Positions 47,492 through 58,824 of a stretch of 64,000 nt of DNA are shown here, one piece after another. A program made the position numbers and the translations under genes. The first letter of the stretch is position 1. Each line of letters begins with the position of its first letter. The notes below the pieces were generated by a model, which was not told where the DNA came from, made no database searches, and saw nothing but the letters and a program-made list of their open reading frames with translations. Source of the DNA: Turritopsis dohrnii (Eukaryota > Cnidaria > Hydrozoa > Anthoathecata > Oceaniidae); assembly GCA_027922465.2 (NCBI GenBank), contig BQMF02000669.1:1-64000 (forward strand), in the 5' to 3' direction.

Positions 47492-49224
47492 GAAGATGAA
47501 ATATCGTAAATACTTGTAAAAGATTTGTAAAAGTGATGACACGAGATGTTTCAGTTTCTTCAATCTCTTGTATATCCTAGTTGCTCCGCACGTTTTGACT
47601 TGCAAGTTTTTACTGACACTCTGTTTGTCGAACCTGTCTTAAATCAACAGTTTATGAGTAATCTTGCCTAATCACTTTAACAAAGTAGTTTAATTAGATC
47701 GAAGCGAATTGTCATGTATTAAGAGCTAAAAGAGTGTAACGGCTCCTTCTTAAATGATTATAATTTATGCGTATGACGTCAATGCTTCAAAGATGTTGTA
47801 TTTTTGAAGTTTTATAAATAACTTTGTTTACATTAGTAACCGATAAGTCTAAGTATTGGTGGTGTTTGTTTTGTGTTGTTGATGATGTTAGATCTACCTT
47901 CTATCTTACCGATCTGGCATGATTTGATCACACAACATTATACACACATTTAACATTCCCCCACTAGAAAGAAACAAGACCACTAGAAGATAAATTCACC
48001 AGAATAATAAATCCTATCTAATTGATTGTTTATAAAATAAAGGGAGAAAAACGATTAGTATCTCCTATAAGGATGAGAAAATTCTTGAAATTGTTTTCAA
48101 CTTGAAGAAAAGGTCACGTATTTTTCACACAACTGAGACGACACGAAACCATTTCTTTCGTCATTTTATAAATATTTTAGGACTTTCGTCGAGCAATCAA
48201 GATGTGACGTCAGTTAACTTTGTCGCTCGTTAAATACTCATTAGTTCGAACATTTTTTTCTGTTTCTCGCGTATCATATCAGAGTATTGACGTTGAGGGT
48301 TCACCATATTCTTAGAATGAATAACTGTGGTAACAAATTGTCAAGAAGAACAAAAGATGTTGATGGTGTCGGTTCAGCATGTCTCGCAGTTTTGTGGTTG
48401 AATATCGTCAACATATACCCGTCATTTTGTAACTTGTTTTACAATATGCTGATTCGTGAAAAAACGTGAAATAAGCATCACGAATGTTATATTCATCATT
48501 AAGATAAAGTTTTCATTGTGATAAAGTTTTGGTTCCATTCTTCCTACATGCTTTCTTAACAATGTTACCTTTGGAACATTGAATTCCACGTTTCTAATGG
48601 CGACAAGGGAGTTAGTCACTTCTCATAAGGTTTTGCACCTTTTTTTAACAAGCCTGTACATTTTGCGATGTCGAAACTGCTAAATGCATGCAAGTAACAA
48701 AGTTCATTTGCATTCATTTGCTCAGCTCTTTTGCGGAGTTCGTAAACGTCTAGAAAAAGTTTTACAACTCCATATCATTGTTCACTTCAATGTTCAAATG
48801 AAGACCTGAGTAGAAATCTGCTAATGGTAAACTTTGACTAAGAGCAATTTCTACAAGATACTTTGTTTGTTGTAAGTTAAATGTCAGTGTAAAATTTGAA
48901 TTACGGTAAAAAGGCTCAGTGCCAGACATTAATATCGATATCATTGATTTTTGATTCTAAAATAGAAAGTAAATTTAGGGGTTGATCATACGGATCACCC
49001 CGTCCCGGCCAAGCGAGATCTCGTTTATTTTTGCCAGGATCTCACTTAAATGCTTTACGTATCTCTGGCAGTAAGTCAACTACTAGTTGCAAGTCGGTGG
49101 GCAGAAGAACCAACCATTACGGATGGAAGCCCAAGGACGAAAAACTCTTGGTTACTTGGTTAACAAAATAACCAGAAGCTTAAACATTTTAAGTATAAGA
49201 AACAGAGTCGAAAAAGTTTCTATA
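47492..49224. other. 5' flank of the ankyrin gene; no other gene seen
   Basis: Two perfect TGACGTCA (CRE/ATF-type) sites lie upstream of the ankyrin ATG on its 5' side, at 47774-47781 and 48205-48212. The same octamer occurs elsewhere in the window, so they are weak evidence of regulation. Otherwise AT-rich without recognised features. Confidence 0.35.
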
Positions 49225-50117
49225 CCGTAAATATCCGAACAAGCGCCCAGCATTTATTAAGCGCCCTCCTTTAATAAGCGCCCAGGTAATTTCCACAAAT
49301 TAAACTAATTAATTTTTCGATTTTTTTCCACCCAGGACATTCTTATTCCGACCCCCTCGGCTATTAATTTTTCGAAAAAAATCAAACCAAGACAAAAGTT
49401 TATTGCGTTTCTAGATTGTTTTATAGTAACTATGATTTTTGGTTCTTTCATACAAAAGTTGTGTACTTTATCCCATTCATTTTCTTTTTTTTTTAAATTC
49501 GTGCTTTTCTTTTCCTCGTATATCGTGACGTATATCGCATATTTTATGAAGCGCGGGGAAGCATTAAGAAACGCATACAAGATAATAACACTTCAAACGA
49601 TGCCAAATGTTAATGCTGCTGTTGATCAGGAAGATGAAGGAAACATTTTTGACATTCTCGAGAACATGTAAATATAAAAAAAAAACTGAGGACATTATAT
49701 TCCCCTGATATCTTCTGTTTTTATTCTTTTGGATTTCTTATTTTTTTTATACCATATAAGTACTAAGATTTTATTAGATACGATCTGATCATGACAAAAC
49801 AAAGACAAATAATTTTTTTCCACACCCCCGGTTATTAGGTTTTTAGGATTTTTCCAAACCCCCCGCTAATTCCAACCCCCCTGCTTATTAGCTTTTGGGG
49901 AATTTTCCAACCCCACTGCCTATTCCTCCCCCCCCCCCCCCCCCCCCCCCCCCCCCTTCTATTAGGCACCTAAGAGTACCGTTGTCATTAATTTGTACAA
50001 AATTATAAAAGTTTTATAAGCGCCCAGCATTTATTAAGCGCCCCTCTCGATTAAGCGCCCATGCAAAAAATCCAAAAATTTGATAAGCGCCCAGGGCGCT
50101 TGTTCGGATATTTACGG
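49225..50117. mobile_element. TA-target MITE with AAGCGCCC subterminal repeats
   Basis: Ends are CCGTAAATATCCGAACAAGC / GCTTGTTCGGATATTTACGG, flanked by TA. AAGCGCCC occurs three times inside the left end and four times (plus one inverted) inside the right end. The interior has several diverged copies of a CCAACCCCNCTGCTTATTAG-type unit and a homopolymer of 29 C at 49928-49956. Short frames in both strands have no domain. Tc1/mariner-type by target. It is inserted next to Penelope-like fragments. Confidence 0.82.
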
Positions 50118-50165
50118 TATATATATATTTCGACCTTACTATCCAAAGATCATCATCAGTATCAA
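50118..50165 (-). ncRNA. Hammerhead-ribozyme-like motif of a Penelope-like element
   Basis: On the minus strand: CTGATGA (50159-50153), a stem GATCTT (50151-50146) pairing with AAGGTC (50137-50132), then GAAA (50131-50128) and an AU repeat. This is the core order of a hammerhead, and Penelope-like elements are known to carry such motifs in their flanking repeats. One unpaired U after CTGATGA and poor stem I pairing suggest a degenerate or non-canonical form. Confidence 0.45.
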
Positions 50166-50335
50166 ATATTTTCTACAGTAAAACGTATAAAGACATGATA
50201 AAAAGTTGATAAAAGGTTTCTATGGTTACATTTATACATAAAAGAAAACAATAAAAGGTAAATAGGTTCAGTTGAAAAGCTTCAACGGCACTGATTTCTC
50301 TTGCGCTTTTAGTGTAGGTTTTTGTCTTTTAATAG

Positions 50336-50762
50336 TTATCGCTTCTGTTGTTGTCGAGTGTGTTGTTCATTCTCGACTTTCTCCAAAACTTGATGCCTCA
50401 GCCAAAGCGGATATTGGTTTATTTTGGTGAAAGCGAATTTGAGGTGTGATATCTCCTTATTCAAATAAAATTCGCTGGAACAAATGTTGTAAGCTCTGAG
50501 TAATAGGGTACGTAATGTTCCACGTTTCCATTTCAAAGGGGCAAATGCATGCCAACTGAGATAAATATCATTATCTGTAGGTTTGCGGTGTACAGTAGTT
50601 TCGATGCTGTCTGTGGTTTTCATGATCAGAACATCTAAGAATGAAATTTTACCATCTTGCTCAACTTCATATGTAAACTTTATGTTTGTGTGAAAGTTGC
50701 AGAGTCGGTTTAGGTAATCAACAAAACTACAAGTAAAGAAGTTAGAAGATCTACGAACAAGA
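50336..50762 (-). pseudogene. Penelope-like RT C-terminal fragment (inverted part)
   Basis: Minus-strand frame reading FVDYLNRLCNFHTNIKFTYE, then GKISFLDVLI, TTVHRKPTDNDIYLSWHAFA and KRGTLRTLLLRAYNICS: the palm-end and thumb region of Penelope-like reverse transcriptase. It ends in a stop at 50336. The catalytic palm is absent. It meets the plus-strand fragment of the same class head-to-head at 50762/50763. Confidence 0.8.
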
Positions 50763-51720
50763 TTGATGGAAACTAAAACTGATATATCTTACTTGAAAAC
50801 ATGTAAAAGGGAAGAGCTTACACCAAAATTTAGTGAGGTGAGGTTGGCTATACGGAATGGAACATCAAAGCTGAGAAAGAAAATTACAAAGCTGATCCTT
50901 GAGGCTGAATTGGAAAACAAAAACCACCTGAAACAAAAGATCAGACAAGAAATAGAACAAAAACAAAACTATTTGAAGTCAACGAATATTACCTACCACT
51001 CTATGCTGCACCAAATCCACATCGCAGTGAAAAGCCGTCATGTTGCAATCACAGTTCGACATCAAAAGAAACTCGACAAACTGAGGAACCAACACCCGAC
51101 TGGAACTGAAACTTATTGACGTCAAACAGTTCGAAATTTTTCATCATACATTTTGTCAGAACACGAGAGGAGAGCCTTGTCATATGGACTAGACCAACAT
51201 ATTCCAAACAAGACCAATCAAACGTTGGAAACTGAATTCGAGTTATTCTACCAAGATTTACTTAAAAAGGTTAATCACATACCGGATGAGCACATATCAA
51301 GAATTAAGACGAAACTACGCTACACGTGCGAAAAATATGGACAGATTCACGTTCCGTTCAAATACCGACAAACCATCCAACATCTGAAATCCAATAACCA
51401 TATAGTCATCCTGAAACAAGTCAAAGGGGGGGAGTTGTAATTCTAGACCGTACAAAATATACAGACAATGTTTAACATTACTGCAATCGAACAAGTTCAA
51501 ACTATGCCAGAAAGACCCTACAGCAACGATTGAAAGAAAGATACAGAAGACAATAAGAGAAATCAAACAAGTTTTCTCACATAAAGAATATCGAACAATA
51601 TATCCAACTGGTTCATCTCCTGCTAAACTGTACGGTACCGCCAAAGTACACAAATTAAAAACAGACAATGTTGACGATTTACCCTTGCGACCCATCATTT
51701 CAAATATAGGAACAGCGTCA
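50763..51720 (+). pseudogene. Penelope-like RT N-terminal fragment (plus part)
   Basis: Plus strand, several frames. KLRKKITKLILEAELENKN… and an H/K-rich region come first. Then VRNFSSYILSEHERRALSYG, FKYRQTIQHLKSNNHIVILK with the degraded Lys-Gly motif (QVKGGEL), and after frameshifts DPTATIERKIQKTIR, PAKLYGTAKVHKLK and LPLRPIISNIG. These are the N-terminal and first RT motifs of Penelope-like elements. Several stops and frameshifts; the palm catalytic aspartates are not present. With the inverted fragment before it, this is a rearranged partial copy. Confidence 0.8.
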
Positions 51721-53040
51721 TTATGTAAACAAGATTCGCAAAACTGCGACTATATATTTCCCCAAAGTTGCAAAACTTTTATCAATTATTGTGTGTACAT
51801 AGAAGACCATAAGAAAAGTGGTATAACTACCCATCAACGCAAATAAAAATGCTGTCCATACTAATCAGGGTAGAATTTAATACCACAAAGGAAGTTATTT
51901 CGAACTTATTATGAAATGAAGATATTCATGGTCATGTGACATGGTTTCTCTTATAATTTTTGCTGAGGAGTTAAAAAAAGTTATGAGTTATGAGAAGTTA
52001 TTATGGACAAAGCTAAAAATTGGAAGACCTAAATGCAAATAATATTTCCCCTTAAACAACTGGATATCAACAACTGCATCAATATGTATAAGGTAAATTC
52101 ATCATAATAAACATATGATCTTCATTGCTGCAGAAGCTTGACATCCTTTTACACAGTAATATCATGGCAAACAATGTAATTCAACAGAACACAGCTTTTC
52201 GTAACTCGTATTAAACTATTTTACAACATCATACAATGAAATTTGTTAACAAGTTCACAAAAGAAGAAAAGAAAATTGTCAAACCTAATTTTAATACTAC
52301 AGTCTAAGTATTAAAAATACTTTGGGGTAGACAGCAAATAACTATCAAAAACAATCAAAATTTGTACTGTGTAGCATTTCAAATTAGGACAAGAGTTATT
52401 TTCCAAAAAGAGATGGTCTTAAAAGTGACAATTTATAAAATTAAATTCAAGTATTCAGAATAAACATCTCAGTCACAAAAATATGTGGACACTCATTATT
52501 TACTATGTGATAAAAATGGCTTTCGTAAATCTCAAATGAAAAAAACAAACAGATTTTCGTAGTGAAAATACACAAACCAAATCACTACAAAGCTAAAAAA
52601 AGAAATTTGAGTTCTGGTTTGATTTAATTTACAGATTCTTATGTTGGATTGTGTTTTGATTTATGTTTGTTGTTTGTGTAAGGAAAGTTGACAGTATAAA
52701 TATTATAAATATACTTTTTACAAAATAAAATATCATAATACAGTATCAAAACAGTATGCGTGATCATGGAATTAATCCATAGTATCCAGCCTATCCAGGC
52801 CAGGGAAGCACATTCAACCAGGTTCTTTCAAGTTATTATCTGTCTCAATCCTGTGGTGTATAAAAATATTGTATATATATAATTTGTTTTCTGGAACTAT
52901 TGCATATACGACATCACGTTTTTACTTGCTGTTTTTGTAATGTACTCTTTGAATTAACATAATTGGTTGAACTACTTGTTCTCCACGTATAAAAGGTTTC
53001 CCTTGTGGTGGCTGTACATCATGTGTGTGCTGTGTCAGTT
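51721..53040. other. No gene seen
   Basis: AT-rich sequence between Penelope-like debris and the full-length LINE; no coding motif or clear repeat. Confidence 0.45.
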
Positions 53041-53179
53041 CTCAGTTTGGCTATACATCATTCTGTATATATAAGAATTTTTATTGCGTTCTAGACACCG
53101 ATGAGTGCAGACGTTTGATCACTCATCCGGGTTAGCGCTCACAACGTAATCTAAGCTCCGATCTTTTAATATCTCCACT

Positions 53180-53872
53180 ATGGTAACAGTTAAAGAATTA
53201 CAAGCCGAATTAAAGTCAGCCAACGAAGGGATAAACGAACGAATTGATGCCCTCGCTGACCAGCTGAAAATCATTACTGATCTGGTAGAAAGGAATAAGA
53301 TTTTAGAAGAAAAAGTCACTGACCTAGAAATTAAAGTTTCTACCCTTGAATCTGAACTACATGCCACTAACCAATACGGAAGAAGAAATAATATAGAAAT
53401 CACGGGTATCACTTCAAATATTAGTGATGGTCATGAGTTACAAGCAAAAGCTATAGAAATCCTAAACGCTGTGGATGTTGATGTAAATGAGTCTGATATC
53501 GAGGATTGTCACAGGCTTCCTCTTCCTAGAAATTCTACGGCTAAGGATAAAAAAGTAATCGTTAGATTCGTAAATCGCAGTTTTGCTAAAATTGCTCTTG
53601 ACTCTGAAACAAGAGGAAAACTTAAATCATGCGACAAAACCTCAATGGGATTCTCCGAAGATCATGAAATTTTCTTCAATCCTAATCTGAACAGACACTA
53701 CCAAAAACTTTTGTGGATGTGTCGGAAGTTGAAGAAAGAAAAGAAGATTTCTCAATTTCGCTACCAAAATGAAAAAGTACATATAATAATAACTGACTCA
53801 AGTAAAGTAATTAAAACTGCTTCCGAAACGAAGATTATTGAACTTTTTCCTACATTTAACTTTACTAAATAG
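53180..53872 (+). CDS. LINE ORF1: coiled-coil RNA-binding-like protein
   Basis: 230 residues. Residues ~5-65 form a heptad-like coiled coil (LKSANEGINERIDALADQLK, LEEKVTDLEIKVSTLESEL). Then QYGRRNNIEITGI starts a region resembling the RRM-like domain of L1-type ORF1 proteins, with HRLPLPRN and KKVIVRFVNRS, and a basic C-terminal part (RKLKKEKKISQF). ORF1 proteins coat LINE RNA and act as nucleic-acid chaperones. Intact ATG to stop; 314 bases before ORF2, so ORF2 translation would need reinitiation or a separate mechanism. Confidence 0.8.
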   Translation: MVTVKELQAELKSANEGINERIDALADQLKIITDLVERNKILEEKVTDLEIKVSTLESELHATNQYGRRNNIEITGITSNISDGHELQAKAIEILNAVDVDVNESDIEDCHRLPLPRNSTAKDKKVIVRFVNRSFAKIALDSETRGKLKSCDKTSMGFSEDHEIFFNPNLNRHYQKLLWMCRKLKKEKKISQFRYQNEKVHIIITDSSKVIKTASETKIIELFPTFNFTK

Positions 53873-54186
53873 GGGGTTTATGTCTTATCAAACTAGTATT
53901 TTTATCTGAGCATTATTTTCTCTCTTTATTTTCTAAAAAGTCCACATAAGTTCCCCTTTTTTTCCCGCGCGATCTAATTTTTTTTTTTTTTTTCTTCTTC
54001 TTGATTCGAATTTGCCAGCCTTGTTAGGAATTTATGTAATTTCATAATGGCGCTGTGACTATGCGGTTGTTTGTGTTTAGACTTATCGCAGTTTTCGGTG
54101 TTTAAGGGGCCTATTTTTGCCCCTAAAATCGTGAGTATTTTTCTAATTTCTTTTTTTATATTTGTTTGTGAATTACTTTCCTGTTA

Positions 54187-57100
54187 ATGCTAAAGTCGAC
54201 TGCCTTAGAGAATTTCTTATGTCCAGTTTGTGAAAGGCTAGTCCCAGATAACTGTAACGCCATCTTCTGTGAAAACTGCTGTCAATGGTTTCACAAAAAA
54301 TGCAGCCAACTAAGTACCAGTGATTTCGATGCTCTAGCAAATTCAGACAACTCTTGGCTTTGCAGACCCTGCATTGCTGATATTTTCCCTTTCCAGAAAT
54401 CCAATTATGAAACTGCTGAATCCCATTCTCGTATTGACCTCCAAGACTTCAAATCATTATTTTCTGACCTCAACTCCCTTAACAATTCTAACTCTTTTGA
54501 CGACCTTACAATTCAAAACCTAAACTGTAAGTACTATGATTGTGATGAATTCCTTATGATCAAGAACAAATCTAAATCTTTCTCTGCTTTTCATCTTAAT
54601 ATCGCATCACTCAACCTACACTATGATGACCTCTATGCACTCCTGGCTCGCCTAAATCATCAGTTTGGTATAATTGCCATTACTGAAACAAGAATCAAAT
54701 CTAAGTCTCCTCCCCTCTGTCTTGAATTACCTAATTATTCCATCGAGCACACTCCTACCGAGTCATCGGCAGGTGGGACTCTCCTGTATATCTCCAATAA
54801 ATTTTCTTATAAACCTCGGCACGACTTATCAAGCCTATTATACAAACCAAAATTTCTGGAATCTACGTTCATTGAAATCCCTCAAAACAGACGAGGTAAT
54901 CTTTTGATTGCCTCAGTATATCGCCACCCTTCAATGCTTATTGAAGAGTTTAACAATGACTACGTAATTCCTCTCCTTGAAAAAACTAGCAGAGAGAAAA
55001 AAACTTTAATTTTGCTTGGTGACTTTAATATTGACTTGCTAAAATCTGACATCTCTCCTTATTCTAATTTTCTTGATACATTAGGCTCTTTCTCTTTCTT
55101 TCCTTCTATCCTTCTTCCTACTAGAATAACTTCCTCTTCAAAAACTCTCATAGACAATATTTTTATTCCTGCCTCAAACATCAAAACTCTGTCTGGAAAC
55201 CTCTTATTTAACATATCTGACCACTTAGCACAGTTTATATTTATCTTCAATGACACTAACTCAATCTCATCTAGCCAACCAGTCTATAAACGTGACTGGA
55301 CTAAGTTTGATCAAACAAATTTTATTCTTGATTATTTTGAGATCGATTGGGATAAAAGACTTAAACTTTCCGTAGGTGATGTTAACACTTCATTTCCCCA
55401 GTTTTATGACACAATTTGTGGTCTTGTTGATCGACATCTCCCCCTCATTAGACTGACAAAAAAACAAACTAAATACTTATCAAAACCATGGATTACCCCA
55501 GGAATTAAGAAGTCTATAACAACTAGGGATAAACTTCTGAAAAAATTTATCAAAACAACTAATCCAACTTTGAAATCCCAGCTTCACGATGATTATAAAC
55601 GACATAGAAACCAGATTGTCTCTCTGTGCAGAATTAGCAAAAAAAAGTATTATTCTGAATATTTTAGGTCCAACCTTAACAACATTAAAAACATATGGAT
55701 TGGAGTTAAGGAAATAATCTCTGTAAATTCTTCTCGTCCTTCTAATAATCTTTCCTTGTCTATCAATGGTTCTATTACATCTGATCCCTCTATAGTATGT
55801 GATGCTTTCAATAACTATTTTTCTTCCATAGCTGACACTATAAGGGCCACTATTCCTCCCACCACTAAACACTTCTCTCACTTTCTGAAGCAACCTGGAA
55901 AATCCATTGCGAAACTAAAATTATCTCTAGTTACTCCTGCAGAAATTACAAAATTAATTTCATCACTTCCAAATAAAAAGGCTAGTGGTCCTTATAGTAT
56001 TGATATAAACATTCTTAAACTCCTCAAACTTGAAATCTGTAATCCCTTGCATAAAATCTTTAATCTTTCCTTTTCTACTGGTGTCTTTCCTACCCTCTTG
56101 AAGACCTCTTCAGTCACTCCAGTTTACAAAAACAAGGGGTCTCCACTGGAAATTTCTAATTATCGTCCCATTTCTCTCCTCTCCAATATCGAAAAACTCC
56201 TGGAAAAACTTATGTATTCTCGCCTTTCTTCTTTTCTTGAACGTCATGAATATCTGTATAAGAGACAGTTTGGTTTCAGAAAAGGGCACTCTACTTCTCA
56301 TGCCCTTATTAATATCACAGAGCGCATTCGTAATGCACTTGACAATGGTCAGTTTGGTGTGGGGGTCTTTGTCGATCTCCAGAAGGCTTTCGACACTGTT
56401 GATCATGAAATTCTTTGTCAAAAATTAAACTATTATGGAATTCAAGGTACCACTAACAGATGGTTTAAGTCTTATCTGTCCCATAGAACACAGTTGGTTA
56501 AAATTCTTAACCACAAATCTGATATAAAAACCATAAGGCACGGTGTCCCACAAGGCTCCGTTCTTGGACCTCTTCTTTTCCTAATCTATATTAATGACCT
56601 TCATCTTGCTCTTGCTTACTCTGATGTCTTTCATTTTGCTGACGATACCAATCTTCTTCTATTTAGCAAGTCATTAAAGTCCCTGAACAAGAAAATAAAC
56701 ATTGATTTAAAACTTCTTTCTAGCTGGCTTAATGCCAACAAAATCTCTCTGAATGCTAATAAAACTGAGTTTATTCTATTTAAACATAAATCTAAACCAC
56801 TAAACTTTAATCTTAAAATCAAGATTTGTGGGAGGAGACTTCAACCCAGTAAATTCATCAAATATCTTGGAGTGTATCTTGACGAGGATCTCTCTTGGAA
56901 AAAACACATTCATGAGCTATCAATTAAACTTCGACGAGCCAATTGTGCATTGAGTAAAATCCGCCACTTTATTCCTGAATCTGTCTCTTTATCTGTTTAT
57001 CATTCTATTTTTTCTTCTCATCTTCGTTATGGTTGCCAAGTCTGGGCCTTACACAAGTCTACTTACAATAAACGCATTCTCCTTCTTCAAAAAACAGCTG

Positions 57101-57495
57101 CTCGCCTTATTACCTTTTCTTCTTTCAGATCTCACTCTAAACCACTCTTTTCAAAACTTGGCTTGCTTTCCATCTTTGATTTAACAATAACTTTAAATAT
57201 TCTATTCATTCATCAAATTCTTAATCATAGGATTCCTGATCACATTCATAGTGCTTTAAATTTCTACGCTATACCTCACAATGTCAATACTAGAAGCAAA
57301 TCAGCAGGCTCCCTATTTAAACCTAGTGTTAAAACCAAATTGTATGGATTAAACTCATTTACATATCAATCTGTATCCTGGTGGAATTACTTTCAAACAA
57401 CTTTTAGCCATCTCGACCTAGCTTCTCTTTCATATAACCAACTTAAAAACCTTCTCACTGACTTCTTTCTTAACAAATATGCATCCTGTGATTAA
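54187..57495 (+). CDS. LINE ORF2: PHD finger, AP-endonuclease and reverse transcriptase
   Basis: 1102 residues, uninterrupted. A PHD-type C4HC3 zinc finger lies at C12, C15, C28, C31, H36, C39, C59, C62. The APE-type endonuclease at ~130-355 has ITETRI (E167), GDFNID (D279, N281) and SDH (D345, H346), so its catalytic residues are present. The reverse transcriptase at ~620-900 has NYRPISLLSN, motif A FVDLQKAFD (D730), GVPQGSVLGP (786-795) and the catalytic FADD (817-820). A C-terminal connection region follows. It would nick target DNA and copy LINE RNA by target-primed reverse transcription. The PHD finger may direct it to modified chromatin (inference). All key residues are intact, so it may be competent. 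CR1/Jockey-group by domain order. Confidence 0.92.
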   Translation: MLKSTALENFLCPVCERLVPDNCNAIFCENCCQWFHKKCSQLSTSDFDALANSDNSWLCRPCIADIFPFQKSNYETAESHSRIDLQDFKSLFSDLNSLNNSNSFDDLTIQNLNCKYYDCDEFLMIKNKSKSFSAFHLNIASLNLHYDDLYALLARLNHQFGIIAITETRIKSKSPPLCLELPNYSIEHTPTESSAGGTLLYISNKFSYKPRHDLSSLLYKPKFLESTFIEIPQNRRGNLLIASVYRHPSMLIEEFNNDYVIPLLEKTSREKKTLILLGDFNIDLLKSDISPYSNFLDTLGSFSFFPSILLPTRITSSSKTLIDNIFIPASNIKTLSGNLLFNISDHLAQFIFIFNDTNSISSSQPVYKRDWTKFDQTNFILDYFEIDWDKRLKLSVGDVNTSFPQFYDTICGLVDRHLPLIRLTKKQTKYLSKPWITPGIKKSITTRDKLLKKFIKTTNPTLKSQLHDDYKRHRNQIVSLCRISKKKYYSEYFRSNLNNIKNIWIGVKEIISVNSSRPSNNLSLSINGSITSDPSIVCDAFNNYFSSIADTIRATIPPTTKHFSHFLKQPGKSIAKLKLSLVTPAEITKLISSLPNKKASGPYSIDINILKLLKLEICNPLHKIFNLSFSTGVFPTLLKTSSVTPVYKNKGSPLEISNYRPISLLSNIEKLLEKLMYSRLSSFLERHEYLYKRQFGFRKGHSTSHALINITERIRNALDNGQFGVGVFVDLQKAFDTVDHEILCQKLNYYGIQGTTNRWFKSYLSHRTQLVKILNHKSDIKTIRHGVPQGSVLGPLLFLIYINDLHLALAYSDVFHFADDTNLLLFSKSLKSLNKKINIDLKLLSSWLNANKISLNANKTEFILFKHKSKPLNFNLKIKICGRRLQPSKFIKYLGVYLDEDLSWKKHIHELSIKLRRANCALSKIRHFIPESVSLSVYHSIFSSHLRYGCQVWALHKSTYNKRILLLQKTAARLITFSSFRSHSKPLFSKLGLLSIFDLTITLNILFIHQILNHRIPDHIHSALNFYAIPHNVNTRSKSAGSLFKPSVKTKLYGLNSFTYQSVSWWNYFQTTFSHLDLASLSYNQLKNLLTDFFLNKYASCD

Positions 57496-57528
57496 CTTCT
57501 CACTACTGGACAACCACTTATATTAATA

Positions 57529-57650
57529 TTATTCTATTATTATTTTTTATTTATTTATTTATTTATTTATTTTTTATTTATTTATTTATTTATTATTTAT
57601 TTTATTTATTTATCTATCTATTTATTTATTTATTTTTTATTATTTTTTTT
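57529..57650. repeat. TTTA/TATTT low-complexity tract
   Basis: Nearly pure T/A tract of TTTA units directly after the LINE ORF2 stop, part of the LINE 3' untranslated region. Confidence 0.85.
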
Positions 57651-57837
57651 TTTTGATTGTATGATTTTGCATTATATTTGTTTTATTTTCTTGTTTACTA
57701 GTATAATTGATTGTTTTGGTGGCCACCCCCTGTGTTTAGATTTATCTATTGGGGTGGTCTCCTGTCACCACTTTATCTTGATGTAATCACCCTACCATTG
57801 TGACAAATAAATGAATATTCTATTCTATTCTATTCTA

Positions 57838-58505
57838 TATACATTATCCTGTCAAATCAGGATGTAAAATAAAAATAAATCTTCAGCCTGTAATGAATTT
57901 TCGTCTTTGCACTGAAATCACAGCTTCAATGTTTTGCTGTTCCAAACATTTAACTACCAACCAATCATCCATAGCATTATTGTTATCAACACAAAAACAA
58001 AACAATTTTTTTCTTTATTTTACACGTTCATTAAAAAGTTTTTACAAAACCTTTCATAACAACACTGAACTAAAACGATTATTTCCATCATTTAACAACC
58101 TTTTATCTTTTGAATCATTTTAAAAGCTGGCAGGAAAAGCAAAGTCTTCTACTGACCATCTGCACTGCCACTGACTGAAAAAAAATGGCGCACTACTTCA
58201 CTGTAGACTAGCCTCTATTCTTATCTACTTTGGCGCTAGGTGAAAATTCAATACTGAACCGCGGCTATAAAAGTGAACGAAAAGAAGAAGGAGGAGGAGG
58301 AGAAGGAAATGCCGGTTTTAACATATATTTCGCCCTACGGGGAAATATATAACAAAAACATAAAAAAACTATCCGGGGGTGGTTTTCATCCCGGCAAGAC
58401 AGGACAATCTCATATGAACGCAATGCAAAAACTGTCCCGGGACAATTATCATCCCACCCTGCCGGGATAAAAAACGGCGCCATATAATCAGCCTATCATT
58501 GAATA
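57838..58505. other. No gene seen
   Basis: Holds a purine-rich GAAGGAGGAGGAG stretch (about 58280-58305) and a pair of inverted CATCCCGGCA / TGCCGGGAT blocks (58390 and 58462) around TGTCCCGGGACA, a possible short foldback element. Confidence 0.4.
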
Positions 58506-58824
58506 CTTTAATAGGATTAATTTTCGCGAGATTAATTTTAGCGAGTTCAAAAACTGGATTTATTTTCATGAATGGTTGTTTCCAAAAAAATTCTTTTATT
58601 TAAAAAATACTCTTCAGACAAAAATTAAGGCACATTAAGTTCTAAAAATTTGGGCAGATAAAGTTTGGAAAAATTAATTTAGGATGCAGTTTTTGGGCAA
58701 AGTTATGACAATTTTGGCCGTTAAAAATTTTGGGCAGGATTAAAATTTGGGCAAAAGTTATTTTCAATGATGTTTTGTCACAAATTCATTACACATGACA
58801 CTTTCCAGCTTCCGATATATGATA

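Larger units (their letters stand above)
53041..57837 (+). mobile_element. Apparently full-length LINE family C (CR1/Jockey type), both ORFs open
   Basis: Contains ORF1 (53180-53872) and ORF2 (54187-57495), about 300 bases apart. The 3' region holds TTTA-rich tracts (57529-57650), then a hairpin GGCCACCCC…GGGGTGGTC (about 57720-57758) and a terminal (ATTCT)n array at 57812-57836. A 3' hairpin plus short microsatellite tail is typical of CR1-like elements. The 5' boundary is approximate and I could not find the target duplication. The contrast with the decayed LINE A and B copies suggests a young insertion. Confidence 0.8.

Noticed and set aside
47492..47605. N-terminal extension of the ankyrin protein
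   Set aside because: The extended frame begins at a TTG; the first ATG is at 47491 and the extension has no family support.
55059..55256. Minus-strand and alternate-frame ORFs under LINE C
   Set aside because: Shadows of ORF2 with no domain content.
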